The notes beneath the pieces are model-generated. The model was not told the origin of the DNA. It worked only from the letters and a program-made list of their open reading frames with translations, and ran no database searches. From an uncultured Carnobacterium sp. (GTDB lineage: Bacteria > Bacillota > Bacilli > Lactobacillales > Aerococcaceae), in contig CALJSD010000085.1 in the NCBI GenBank assembly GCA_937976325.1, positions 1 through 13,196 on the forward strand: a DNA stretch of 13,196 nt, given 5' to 3'. Position numbers and translations under genes: made by a program. Positions 7,878 to 13,196 of this stretch are shown here, one piece after another; position 1 is the first letter of the stretch, and each line of letters begins with the position of its first letter.

Positions 7878-9068
7878 TTAATTTTCTTCTGTTATAACAA
7901 CTTCGATGATTTCTTCAACTTCCTCTTCGGGAGTGTAATATAAACCAGAATAGTCTTTATACCATGCAAAGAAGTGAGTTACAAAGACTTTAACCACTGC
8001 ATAAACAGGTACTGCAATTAATAATCCTGTTAGTCCAAACATTTTACCAGCAGCTAGTAAGATTACTAAAATCGTTACTGGATGCATCTTCAATGATGAT
8101 CCAAGAATTAATGGTTGAAGTAAACGACTTTCAATCAACTGCTCAATCACAAATACAGTTAGTACTTGTAAAACAATAGCAGGGCTTGTAACAAAGGCAA
8201 TAATCATTGCAATAATCAATCCGATAATCGAACCAATATAAGGAATAATTACTAATAGTCCTGCAATCATCCCAATCGTTACCCCATATGGTAATCCAAT
8301 AATCGAATACCCAATCGAAAAAGTAATCCCTACACAAATCGCAACTAAGATTTGGCCACGAATATATGAGCTGACTTGTTGGTTCATTTCATGTAACATC
8401 ACGCTAATTTTATGTTGAGAGCGTGTTGGGAATAAACGCGTAATCGAAGGAATGATTTTATTACCATCTTTCAATAAATAATAAAGAATGACCGGCATTG
8501 TCATGAGTGTAATAACGATTTCACCAACGATTCCGACTACACTACCAATTCCACTAAAAGTAAGATTTAACACCCCGTTGAGACGTTCTGTAATCGATTG
8601 GATGAAATCCATATTAATCGTGTTAAATTGCTCTTGCAACGCTGTAAACCAACTTGATTGCATGAACTTTTCAACTTGATCACTAATAATTTGATAGTAG
8701 TAAGGTAATTGCGAAACTAAATCTAATAATTGCTTTTGAATAATCGGAACTAAGCTTGTCACGATCATTACAAACACGAACACAACACCTAGCATTACTG
8801 CTAAAATTGCAATTCCCTTTGGCACTTTTTTGTTCACTAGAAAATCATAGATTGGTTTTACTAAATAGTAAATGACCGCACCACAGGCAACAGGCACCCC
8901 AATAGCAGAAATAAACCCTTTAATTGGATTAAATAAGTACGATGTTTGCGAGAATAAAATCAAGTTAACAAGGAGCAACATTAAAATAAGCAATCCTGTC
9001 ACTAATTGATTATCTAAAAACCATTTCCAAAACCAAGTTCTCCCTTGGTTTTCAGGTTTATTATTCAT
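7878..9068 (-). CDS. AI-2E family transporter (YdbI/YueF-like permease)
   Basis: A polytopic membrane protein of the AI-2E transporter family (PF01594). Members have been linked to autoinducer-2 export, Na+/H+ antiport and other roles, so the substrate cannot be named here. The 396 residues show hydrophobic segments near 21-40, 52-72, 85-110, 175-198, 238-258, 260-282, 284-306 and 330-362, with a long soluble stretch (about 111-172) between the third and fourth, as in the family. Signature segments are IPYIGSIIG (275-283) and IESRLLQPLILGSSLKMHP (312-330). The C-terminus is a short acidic tail (EEEVEEIIEVVITEEN). ATG at 9068 is chosen because AAGGAGG lies six bases before it; the longer GTG frame from 9086 encodes that site as its codons 3-4. 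It is the first gene of a likely two-gene unit with the prepilin peptidase. Confidence 0.88.
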   Translation of the reverse strand: MNNKPENQGRTWFWKWFLDNQLVTGLLILMLLLVNLILFSQTSYLFNPIKGFISAIGVPVACGAVIYYLVKPIYDFLVNKKVPKGIAILAVMLGVVFVFVMIVTSLVPIIQKQLLDLVSQLPYYYQIISDQVEKFMQSSWFTALQEQFNTINMDFIQSITERLNGVLNLTFSGIGSVVGIVGEIVITLMTMPVILYYLLKDGNKIIPSITRLFPTRSQHKISVMLHEMNQQVSSYIRGQILVAICVGITFSIGYSIIGLPYGVTIGMIAGLLVIIPYIGSIIGLIIAMIIAFVTSPAIVLQVLTVFVIEQLIESRLLQPLILGSSLKMHPVTILVILLAAGKMFGLTGLLIAVPVYAVVKVFVTHFFAWYKDYSGLYYTPEEEVEEIIEVVITEEN

Positions 9069-9074
9069 AAAATT

Positions 9075-9081
9075 CCTCCTT
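9075..9081 (-). promoter_or_regulatory. Ribosome binding site that fixes the AI-2E permease start
   Basis: AAGGAGG on the minus strand, six bases before ATG 9068-9066. The upstream GTG at 9086 would place this site inside the coding region and is rejected. Confidence 0.8.
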
Positions 9082-9096
9082 ATCACATTTTCCTCT

Positions 9097-9105
9097 AGTG
9101 TATCA
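9097..9105 (-). promoter_or_regulatory. Possible extended -10 promoter of the AI-2E permease gene
   Basis: TGATACACT on the minus strand reads as TGn plus TACACT, about 30 bases before the start codon. No convincing -35 is present. It is divergent from the pgl promoter at 9131-9160. Confidence 0.4.
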
Positions 9106-9130
9106 TATTTTTGCCCTCTATGATTAACAT

Positions 9131-9160
9131 TTGATTAGATTTTAGAAAAAATTGTATAAT
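9131..9160 (+). promoter_or_regulatory. Promoter of the 6-phosphogluconolactonase gene
   Basis: TTGATT (9131-9136) and a perfect TATAAT (9155-9160) are 18 bases apart, 30 bases before the start codon. Confidence 0.65.
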
Positions 9161-9190
9161 TATTTTATATTGTGATTCGGAGGGAATCGT

Positions 9191-10216
9191 ATGAATGAAA
9201 AATTTTATTTAGGAACTTATACAAAACGCGATAGTAAAGGAGTCTACTCTGTCACTCTTAACAAAGAAACTGAACAACTAGAATCTCTTACTTTAGAAGC
9301 AACCATCGATAATCCAACTTACTTATCTTACTCAAAGGATGACAAATTATTATTCGCTGTTGGAAAAGGAGAAGAACTCTGCGGAATTTCATCAAATAAC
9401 GCCGATGTTTCTCCTCTTGAAAGATTAGCAAGCTACGATGATCAACAAGCAGTCCCTTGTTACATTCGTTATAACGAAAAAACAGGAGATGTGCTAACAG
9501 CCAATTATCACGGAGGTTTCGTGGAATTATATCACTATGATAAAGCGGCAAAATCAATTACTTCAGTCGATAAGAAAGTTCACACAGGATCTAGCGTTCA
9601 CGCAAACCAAACTTCACCACATGTTCACTATACCGATTACACACCTGACGAAAAATGGATTGTCGTCTGTGACCTCGGAATTGATACGGTGTTTACTTAC
9701 AAACGTACAGAAGAAGGATTAGAAGAAGTGGCCCAATATAAAACAAAAGCCGGAAGTGGTCCTCGTCACCTAGCCTTTCATCCAACACTTCCAATCGCTT
9801 ATCTGATTTGCGAACTCGATGCGACGGTAGAAGTTCTTTCTTACAATAAAGAAAACGGAACTTTTACGAACCTAGAGAAGATTGCATTAACAACTCAAGA
9901 TCAACAAGCCTGGGGTGGAGCCATCCGCATCACTCGAGATGGACGATTCCTCTACGCTTCAAACCGTGGCTTTGACGCGTTATACACATTCTCAGTCGAT
10001 GCAAAAAGCGGATTACTCACACTCGTACAAACTGTTGATAGCTATGGATCGGTTCCTCGTGATTTCCATTTAAGTAACGACGAATCTTATATCGTTGTCG
10101 GTCACCAAGAATCTGATAACTTAACGCTATTTAAACGCGACTTAGAAACTGGTCAACTCACACTTCTTCAAAAAGATTTCTACGCACCAGAAGTTGTTTG
10201 TGTCGTACCTCAATAG
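9191..10216 (+). CDS. pgl: 6-phosphogluconolactonase, beta-propeller (lactonase) family
   Basis: It probably hydrolyses 6-phosphogluconolactone to 6-phosphogluconate in the oxidative pentose phosphate pathway, in the cytoplasm; no signal peptide is present. The 341 residues match the seven-bladed propeller lactonases (PF10282, YkgB/Pgl type), not the unrelated DevB-type enzyme. Family landmarks are LGTYTKRDSKGVYS at the N-terminus (7-20), SPHVHYTDYTPDEK with H144 and H146 (142-155), DLGIDTVFTY (161-170), GSGPRHLAFHP (188-198), ASNRGFDALYTF (256-267) and PRDFHLSNDESYIVVGHQESDN (289-310). Repeating blade-like units of about 45-50 residues run throughout. The ATG has CGGAGGG six bases upstream. 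It has its own promoter and terminator, so it is a single-gene unit. Some members of this fold act on other lactones, so the substrate is inferred. Confidence 0.88.
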   Translation: MNEKFYLGTYTKRDSKGVYSVTLNKETEQLESLTLEATIDNPTYLSYSKDDKLLFAVGKGEELCGISSNNADVSPLERLASYDDQQAVPCYIRYNEKTGDVLTANYHGGFVELYHYDKAAKSITSVDKKVHTGSSVHANQTSPHVHYTDYTPDEKWIVVCDLGIDTVFTYKRTEEGLEEVAQYKTKAGSGPRHLAFHPTLPIAYLICELDATVEVLSYNKENGTFTNLEKIALTTQDQQAWGGAIRITRDGRFLYASNRGFDALYTFSVDAKSGLLTLVQTVDSYGSVPRDFHLSNDESYIVVGHQESDNLTLFKRDLETGQLTLLQKDFYAPEVVCVVPQ

Positions 10217-10229
10217 AATTTAATTTACG

Positions 10230-10262
10230 GTCTCTTCTTTTTTTGAAGAGACTTTCTTGTTT
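10230..10262 (+). terminator. Intrinsic terminator after pgl
   Basis: GTCTCTTC (10230-10237) pairs with GAAGAGAC (10245-10252) across a seven-T loop, followed by TTTCTTGTTT. It lies 14 bases after the pgl stop. Confidence 0.85.
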
Positions 10263-10289
10263 ATTGTGGTAATCCTTGCCAGAAAGCAG

Positions 10290-10295
10290 TATAAT
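10290..10295 (+). promoter_or_regulatory. Probable -10 box of uppP
   Basis: A perfect TATAAT, 33 bases before the uppP start and after the pgl terminator. The matching -35 is weak, so the promoter may be modest or activator-dependent. Confidence 0.5.
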
Positions 10296-10328
10296 CGTTG
10301 TTAGCAGACTTTATAAAGGAGTGGAAAA

Positions 10329-11153
10329 ATGCTTAATCTTATTGAGATTATTAAAACTATTATTTTAGGAATTATCGAAGGCGTTACTGAATGGCTACCA
10401 ATTAGTAGTACAGGTCACTTAATTTTAGTGAACGAAATTATTCAATTAGACGTTTCTGCTAAATTCCAAGAAATGTTCAACGTTGTAATTCAACTTGGTG
10501 CCATCATGGCGGTTGTCCTAGTGTATTTCAACAAACTAAACCCATTTGCTAAAAGTAAAAACCGTAAAGAGTTTATCGAAACAATTAGTCTTTGGAAAAA
10601 GGTAATTATCGGATGTATCCCTGCTGTGATTCTTGGGTTCATTCTTGATGACTTTATGGAAGACTACTTCAATAAACCAATCGTTATCGCATTAGCCCTA
10701 ATCGTATACGGGATTGCGTTCATCTACATCGAACGTGCACATAAAAATGTGGAACCAAAAATTAATGACTTCAAAGAATTAGACTTCATGACAGCTATTA
10801 AAATTGGTCTTTTCCAATGTTTAGCACTTGTACCTGGTACTAGTCGTTCAGGTTCAACAATTCTTGGAGGATTATTAGTCGGAACAAGCCGTTCAATCGC
10901 AACTGAATTCTCATTCTTCATGGGGATTCCAATCATGTTCGGTGCGAGCGGATTAAAATTATTGAAATTCGGATTCCACTACTCATTAGCTGAATTCGTG
11001 ATTTTATTAGTCGGTTCTGTCGTTTCATTTGTTGTATCTCTATTCGTAATCAAATTCTTATTGAAATACATCAAACACCACGACTTCCAAGCATTCGGTT
11101 GGTACCGTATCGTTCTTGGGATTATCGTTCTCGGAAGCTTATTCTTCAAATAA
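10329..11153 (+). CDS. uppP: Undecaprenyl-diphosphate phosphatase UppP (BacA)
   Basis: This membrane enzyme dephosphorylates undecaprenyl pyrophosphate so that the lipid carrier can be reused for peptidoglycan and other wall polymers; extra copies give bacitracin tolerance. The 274 residues match the family. The first active-site segment EGVTEWLPISSTGHL (17-31) holds E17, E21 and H30. The second, PGTSRSGSTI (169-178), holds R173 of the phosphate-binding loop. NVVIQLGAIMAV (51-62) is also family-typical. Most of the rest is hydrophobic, consistent with the multi-helix inverted-repeat fold. AAAGGAG lies seven bases before the ATG. It is flanked by terminators, so it is transcribed alone. It acts in the same lipid-carrier cycle that feeds the MurT-GatD substrate lipid II, although the genes are unlinked in transcription. 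Confidence 0.97.
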   Translation: MLNLIEIIKTIILGIIEGVTEWLPISSTGHLILVNEIIQLDVSAKFQEMFNVVIQLGAIMAVVLVYFNKLNPFAKSKNRKEFIETISLWKKVIIGCIPAVILGFILDDFMEDYFNKPIVIALALIVYGIAFIYIERAHKNVEPKINDFKELDFMTAIKIGLFQCLALVPGTSRSGSTILGGLLVGTSRSIATEFSFFMGIPIMFGASGLKLLKFGFHYSLAEFVILLVGSVVSFVVSLFVIKFLLKYIKHHDFQAFGWYRIVLGIIVLGSLFFK

Positions 11154-11157
11154 TTAT

Positions 11158-11188
11158 AAAGCTGGATTTATTCCAGCTTTTTCTTTTT
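11158..11188 (+). terminator. Intrinsic terminator after uppP
   Basis: A nine-base perfect stem (AAAGCTGGA, 11158-11166, with TCCAGCTTT, 11172-11180) and five-base loop are followed by TTCTTTTT. It starts four bases after the uppP stop. Confidence 0.92.
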
Positions 11189-11201
11189 GTCCAATTTCGG
11201 G

Positions 11202-11207
11202 TATAAT
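11202..11207 (+). promoter_or_regulatory. Probable -10 box of crcB
   Basis: A perfect TATAAT lies 30 bases before the crcB ATG, with no strong -35. Transcription from here starts near 11214, so the longer TTG-initiated frame at 11187 is excluded and there is no room for a leader riboswitch. Confidence 0.55.
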
Positions 11208-11227
11208 AAAACTATTCAATTAAGAAA

Positions 11228-11233
11228 GAAGGA
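11228..11233 (+). promoter_or_regulatory. Ribosome binding site of crcB
   Basis: GAAGGA, four bases before ATG 11238; a weaker site than those of the neighbouring genes. It supports the shorter start over TTG at 11187, which lies in the uppP terminator T-run. Confidence 0.6.
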
Positions 11234-11237
11234 TACT

Positions 11238-11600
11238 ATGTCACTACTCTATGTCGGAATCGGCGGTGCCATTGGAGCTATCTTACGGTATTTATTATCT
11301 CAGCTTCCTCTGCAGCATGCTCTTCCCATTAAAACACTATTCATCAACTTATTAGGGTCGCTCGTTATTGGCTTTCTAAGCGCCAAATTTCAACAATCTC
11401 ATTGGTTTGAAGGCGATCAACTACTCCTTATAACGGGTGTTTGTGGTGGTTTCACGACCTTCTCCACTTTTAGCCTAGAATCTCTTCAATTGATTCAAAA
11501 CGGAGATACTCCACTCGCTCTTTTATATATGGCCATTAGTTTAGTTGGCGGACTCGCTTGCGTAGCATTCGGATATTTTCTTGGCCAAGCTTCATTTTAA
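11238..11600 (+). CDS. crcB: Fluoride ion channel/exporter CrcB (Fluc family)
   Basis: Fluc proteins export fluoride through a dual-topology dimer in the membrane and protect cells from environmental fluoride. The 120 residues have four predicted helices. GGAIGAILRYLL (9-20), the NLLGSLVIGF segment (37-46) with the conserved pore asparagine N37, and the signature GGFTTFSTFSLE (70-81) are all present. The last includes the polar-track threonines and the pore phenylalanines F75 and F78. The start at 11238 follows a GAAGGA site; the longer frame from TTG 11187 begins inside the uppP terminator and before the -10 box. Many Gram-positive bacteria carry two adjacent crcB genes whose products can form heterodimers. 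Only one copy is here, so it either works as a homodimer or pairs with a copy elsewhere. No fluoride riboswitch is seen upstream. Confidence 0.93.
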   Translation: MSLLYVGIGGAIGAILRYLLSQLPLQHALPIKTLFINLLGSLVIGFLSAKFQQSHWFEGDQLLLITGVCGGFTTFSTFSLESLQLIQNGDTPLALLYMAISLVGGLACVAFGYFLGQASF

Positions 11601-11625
11601 AATAGCATTTTTATAAGAAACGGTT

Positions 11626-11631
11626 TACAAT
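11626..11631 (+). promoter_or_regulatory. Possible -10 box of the histidine phosphatase gene
   Basis: TACAAT within CGGTTTACAATAG, 30 bases before the ATG. The -35 region is weak. No terminator is seen after crcB, so read-through from crcB is also possible. Confidence 0.4.
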
Positions 11632-11661
11632 AGATATAAGAACAAGAACGGAGGTCATTTT

Positions 11662-12384
11662 ATGACGAAAAAAGGTGTAACATTGTATTTCATGAGACAT
11701 GGAGAAACCATCTTTAACCGCTACAATCGTATGCAAGGATGGTCAGATACTCCTCTAACAAAAGAAGGACGCCTAGATGCTATTCGTTCTGGTTTAGGAA
11801 TGAAAGACGTTCATTTTGACGCTGTCTATACAAGCGACTTAAGAAGAACAGTCGAAACTGCCCAACTTTTCCTTAGAAATCATCCAAACCGTGAAAACCT
11901 CACTATTGAAATGATGCCTGAATTCCGTGAAGTATTCTTCGGAAGCTTAGAAGGAAAAGATGCTGGTGAGCTTTGGGGTGAACTCTACAAGAAATTACAA
12001 CGCAATTTTGACGACTTAGGTGGACGTAATATCCAAGAAGAATTAAATGGACTAAAAGAATTAGATCCTGACCATCTTGGTGAAAACTTTATGGAGTTTT
12101 GGTTACGTGTAGAACAAGGCTTACTAAAAGTAATCAATAAGCACCGTGACCAAAATCAAAAAATTCTTATCGTGAGCCATGGAATTACAATTCGAAATAT
12201 GCTTCACGAGTTAATTCCTGACTTCCAATTGTCAGAATTAATCGGAAATGCATCTCTCAATATCGTTGAGTATTCAGATGGTAAATTCCACTTAAAAGCA
12301 CTCAACCAAACAAACCACTTTGTACTTCGTAAAGAAGCCAAAGAAGAACCATTTGAGATGCTACCTACAAAAATGCACGATTAA
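11662..12384 (+). CDS. Histidine phosphatase superfamily protein (phosphoglycerate mutase-like)
   Basis: A cytoplasmic phosphatase or mutase of the RHG branch-1 family, which transfers phosphate through a catalytic histidine. In its 240 residues FMRHGET (10-16) supplies the phosphohistidine H13 with R12. YTSDLRRTVETA (56-67) supplies R61, EFREVFFGSLEG (87-98) the acid/base glutamate E90, and IVSHGITIRN (170-179) the second histidine H173. The pattern resembles the GpmB/PhoE-like phosphatases rather than the glycolytic GpmA, which has a longer insertion; the substrate cannot be stated. The ATG has ACGGAGGT six bases upstream. It lies 61 bases after crcB and ends just before the ssrA promoter, where the hairpin at 12424-12445 may stop its transcript. 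All catalytic residues are intact. Confidence 0.88.
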   Translation: MTKKGVTLYFMRHGETIFNRYNRMQGWSDTPLTKEGRLDAIRSGLGMKDVHFDAVYTSDLRRTVETAQLFLRNHPNRENLTIEMMPEFREVFFGSLEGKDAGELWGELYKKLQRNFDDLGGRNIQEELNGLKELDPDHLGENFMEFWLRVEQGLLKVINKHRDQNQKILIVSHGITIRNMLHELIPDFQLSELIGNASLNIVEYSDGKFHLKALNQTNHFVLRKEAKEEPFEMLPTKMHD

Positions 12385-12391
12385 TAAAGGT

Positions 12392-12420
12392 TTGCAAGTA
12401 TAACTGAACTTTGTTACAAT
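12392..12420 (+). promoter_or_regulatory. Promoter of ssrA (tmRNA)
   Basis: TTGCAA (12392-12397) and TACAAT (12415-12420) with an exact 17-base spacer, a strong sigma-A match. Transcription should start near 12427, about 30 bases before the mature tmRNA. Confidence 0.8.
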
Positions 12421-12452
12421 GAGAGTCTAGGCGTAAGTCTAGGCTTTTCTTT
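12421..12452 (+). terminator. Hairpin made from a 9-bp direct repeat in the ssrA leader; possible terminator of the upstream gene
   Basis: AGTCTAGGC occurs twice (12424-12432 and 12436-12444) with a three-base spacer. Because CTAG is self-complementary, the copies also fold as GUCUAGGC-GUAA-GUCUAGGC, an eight-pair stem with two G-U pairs and a GNRA loop. Flanking bases extend it into TTTTC. A transcript from upstream could form the full stem and stop here; one starting near 12427 would contain only part of it. Confidence 0.5.
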
Positions 12453-12456
12453 ATAC

Positions 12457-12820
12457 GGGGTCGTTACGGATTCGACAGGTATAGGTTGAGCTTTCAATGC
12501 ATTCCGTAGGTTACGGCTACGTAAAAACGTTACAGTTAAATATAACTGACAAACAACAAACAAACACTTTAGCTTTCGCAGCTTAATAACTGCTAGCTAA
12601 GATCTGTCCGGCATCGCCCATGTGCTCGGGTCCAGGTCCTATAACCAGTGGGATACGATTCACTTTTCCGTCTGTCTAAGTGAATAAGAGATTATCAGGC
12701 TAGCTTAAGATGATGCTTGCTTATCAGCTAATCGGTAGCGAAACTTAAATAGATAAACTATGAATGTAGATTTGATTGTGTCGATATACTTGGACAGGGG
12801 TTCGACTCCCCTCGGCTCCA
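12457..12820 (+). ncRNA. ssrA: Transfer-messenger RNA (tmRNA), ribosome rescue
   Basis: tmRNA, with SmpB, frees stalled ribosomes and adds a degradation tag. The 364-base gene begins GGGGTCGTTACGGATTCGACAG, the classical 5' tRNA-like end. It finishes with the T-arm AGGGGTTCGACTCCCCT and acceptor strand CGGCTCC plus discriminator A (12820). The acceptor pairs GGGGTCG with CGGCTCC and includes G3-U70, the alanyl-tRNA synthetase identity pair. The CCA at 12818-12820 is part of the acceptor and discriminator; the true CCA tail is not encoded. The tag frame runs from 12548 to TAA TAA at 12584-12589, after CAGTTAAATATAACT as in lactococcal tmRNA. It reads DKQQTNTLAFAA, with an Asp resume codon. C-rich and paired regions after the tag fit pseudoknots 2-4. 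A strong terminator follows. Confidence 0.97.
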
Positions 12821-12833
12821 TTATTTTTACGAA

Positions 12834-12878
12834 AAAACTCTTCTTATCCACGAGAATAAGAAGAGTTTTCTTTATTTT
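12834..12878 (+). terminator. Strong intrinsic terminator after ssrA, probably bidirectional
   Basis: A 14-bp perfect stem (12834-12847 with 12856-12869) and eight-base loop CCACGAGA are followed by CTTTATTTT. On the minus strand the stem is followed by a run of Ts (complement of 12832-12837), so it also backs up the convergent tRNA operon. Confidence 0.93.
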
Positions 12879-12895
12879 GCGATAGATTTTCAGCA

Positions 12896-12923
12896 ATAAA
12901 AAAAGCCTACCTAATGTAGACTT
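12896..12923 (-). terminator. Intrinsic terminator of the tRNA operon
   Basis: On the minus strand AAGTCTAC (12923-12916) pairs with GTAGGCTT (12910-12903), eight pairs with one G-U, around a five-base loop. It is followed by a T-run, five bases after the tRNA-Glu gene. Confidence 0.85.
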
Positions 12924-12928
12924 AAGGA

Positions 12929-13000
12929 TGACCCGTACGGGACTCGAACCCGTGTTACCGCCGTGAAAGGGCGGTGTCTTAACCGCTTGACCAACGGGCC
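12929..13000 (-). tRNA. tRNA-Glu (anticodon TTC)
   Basis: A 72-base cloverleaf starting GGCCCGTTGGTCAAGCGG. The anticodon arm has loop CTTTCAC (anticodon TTC), the T-arm is ACGGGTTCGAGTCCCGT, and the acceptor pairs GGCCCGT with ACGGGTC (one G-U) with discriminator A. CCA is not encoded. It is the last gene of the minus-strand cluster, followed at once by a terminator. Confidence 0.97.
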
Positions 13001-13025
13001 ATGGTAACTAAATCAATCATATAAA

Positions 13026-13115
13026 TGGAGAGTAAGGGATTCGAACCCTTGAGACAGGGTTAACCGTCTACACGATTTCCAATCGTGCTCCTTCGGCCAG
13101 CTCGGACAACTCTCC
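13026..13115 (-). tRNA. tRNA-Ser (anticodon GGA)
   Basis: A 90-base type II tRNA with the long variable arm expected for serine. It starts GGAGAGTTGTCCGAG, has anticodon arm CACGA-TTGGAAA-TCGTG (anticodon GGA, codons UCC/UCU), and a T-arm with AAGGGTTCGAATCCCTT. The acceptor pairs GGAGAGT with ACTCTCC. The discriminator reads A rather than the G usual in bacterial tRNA-Ser. CCA is not encoded. It lies 25 bases upstream of tRNA-Glu in the same transcript. Confidence 0.97.
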
Positions 13116-13142
13116 GAGTTTCCAAACATTTATACGAATGAA

Positions 13143-13196
13143 CTCCGCCAGTAGGACTCGAACCTACGACATCATGATTAACAGTCATGCGCTACT
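13143..13196 (-). tRNA. tRNA-Asn (anticodon GTT), 5' part cut by window edge
   Basis: The visible 54 bases on the minus strand begin in the D-arm region. They include anticodon arm CATGA-CTGTTAA-TCATG (anticodon GTT), T-arm GTAGGTTCGAGTCCTAC, acceptor strand TGGCGGA and discriminator G. CCA is not encoded. The 5' quarter, which should begin TCCGCCA, lies beyond the right edge. Promoter and further tRNAs of this operon are also outside. Confidence 0.93.

Noticed and set aside
9288..9557. An 89-codon minus-strand frame inside pgl
   Set aside because: It is antisense to a well-conserved beta-propeller gene, with no recognisable domain and no ribosome binding site.
11189..11237. Possible fluoride riboswitch before crcB
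   Set aside because: Only about 25 transcribed bases remain between the -10 box and the start codon, and no crcB-motif pseudoknot sequence is seen.
12790..12835. Possible phage or island attachment site at the 3' end of ssrA
   Set aside because: The ssrA 3' end is a common integration target, but no duplicate of the end sequence, integrase or foreign-looking DNA follows; a normal terminator and tRNA genes do.
12705..12896. A 63-codon open frame on the minus strand across the tmRNA 3' half, containing EPRGVEPLSK
   Set aside because: It is antisense to ssrA and its terminator. The EPRGVEPLS-like motif is a known artefact of translating the tmRNA 3' end, and there is no ribosome binding site.
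1..13196. CRISPR array, insertion sequence, toxin-antitoxin or defence genes
   Set aside because: No regularly spaced repeats, transposase motifs or unexplained reading frames were found; nearly every base lies in a recognised housekeeping gene or a short regulatory gap.

Overview
The window is an ordinary housekeeping stretch from the chromosome of a low-GC Gram-positive bacterium, most likely a member of the Lactobacillales. The order tdk-prfA-prmC-tsaC, an adjacent murT-gatD pair, strong AAGGAGG-type ribosome binding sites, A/T-rich codons and tRNA genes without an encoded CCA all fit. The tmRNA body resembles that of lactococci, including the CAGTTAAATATAACT stretch before the tag. I would guess a Carnobacteriaceae/Aerococcaceae-like lineage, but cannot place the genus from sequence alone.

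Bases 1-3460 hold a minus-strand translation/nucleotide operon: tdk, prfA (release factor 1), prmC (which methylates that release factor) and tsaC/ywlC (tRNA t6A synthesis). The last gene runs off the left edge. Neighbouring genes overlap or lie about 20 bases apart. A divergent promoter region (3461-3654) separates this operon from plus-strand murT-gatD, whose products amidate the D-glutamate of lipid II. A strong hairpin terminator (5663-5699) lies between gatD and the convergent gene sstT.

Bases 5700-9068 are minus strand: a Na+/serine-threonine symporter (sstT, with its own promoter), a type IV prepilin peptidase (ComC/PilD type) and an AI-2E-family membrane permease. The last two are 48 bases apart and could be co-transcribed.

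Bases 9155-12384 are plus strand and consist of single-gene units: a beta-propeller 6-phosphogluconolactonase, UppP (undecaprenyl pyrophosphate phosphatase), one CrcB/Fluc fluoride channel and a histidine phosphatase. The first two end in clear intrinsic terminators. UppP and MurT-GatD both serve cell-wall synthesis but lie in separate units.

Bases 12385-13196 are an RNA locus. ssrA (tmRNA) has a near-consensus promoter and a small hairpin built from a 9-bp direct repeat just before the mature RNA. Facing it is a minus-strand tRNA cluster in transcription order Asn(GTT, cut by the right edge), Ser(GGA), Glu(TTC). Back-to-back terminators separate the two.

Four genes (sstT, the prepilin peptidase, the AI-2E permease and crcB) should start downstream of the longest possible open frame, because the ribosome binding site or promoter lies inside the longer version. 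I found no mobile element, CRISPR array, prophage or clear new system. The best leads are an unusual tmRNA tag (DKQQTNTLAFAA), the ssrA leader hairpin and a set of GTGTAT motifs at the sstT promoter. No stretch longer than 300 bases lacks a gene.
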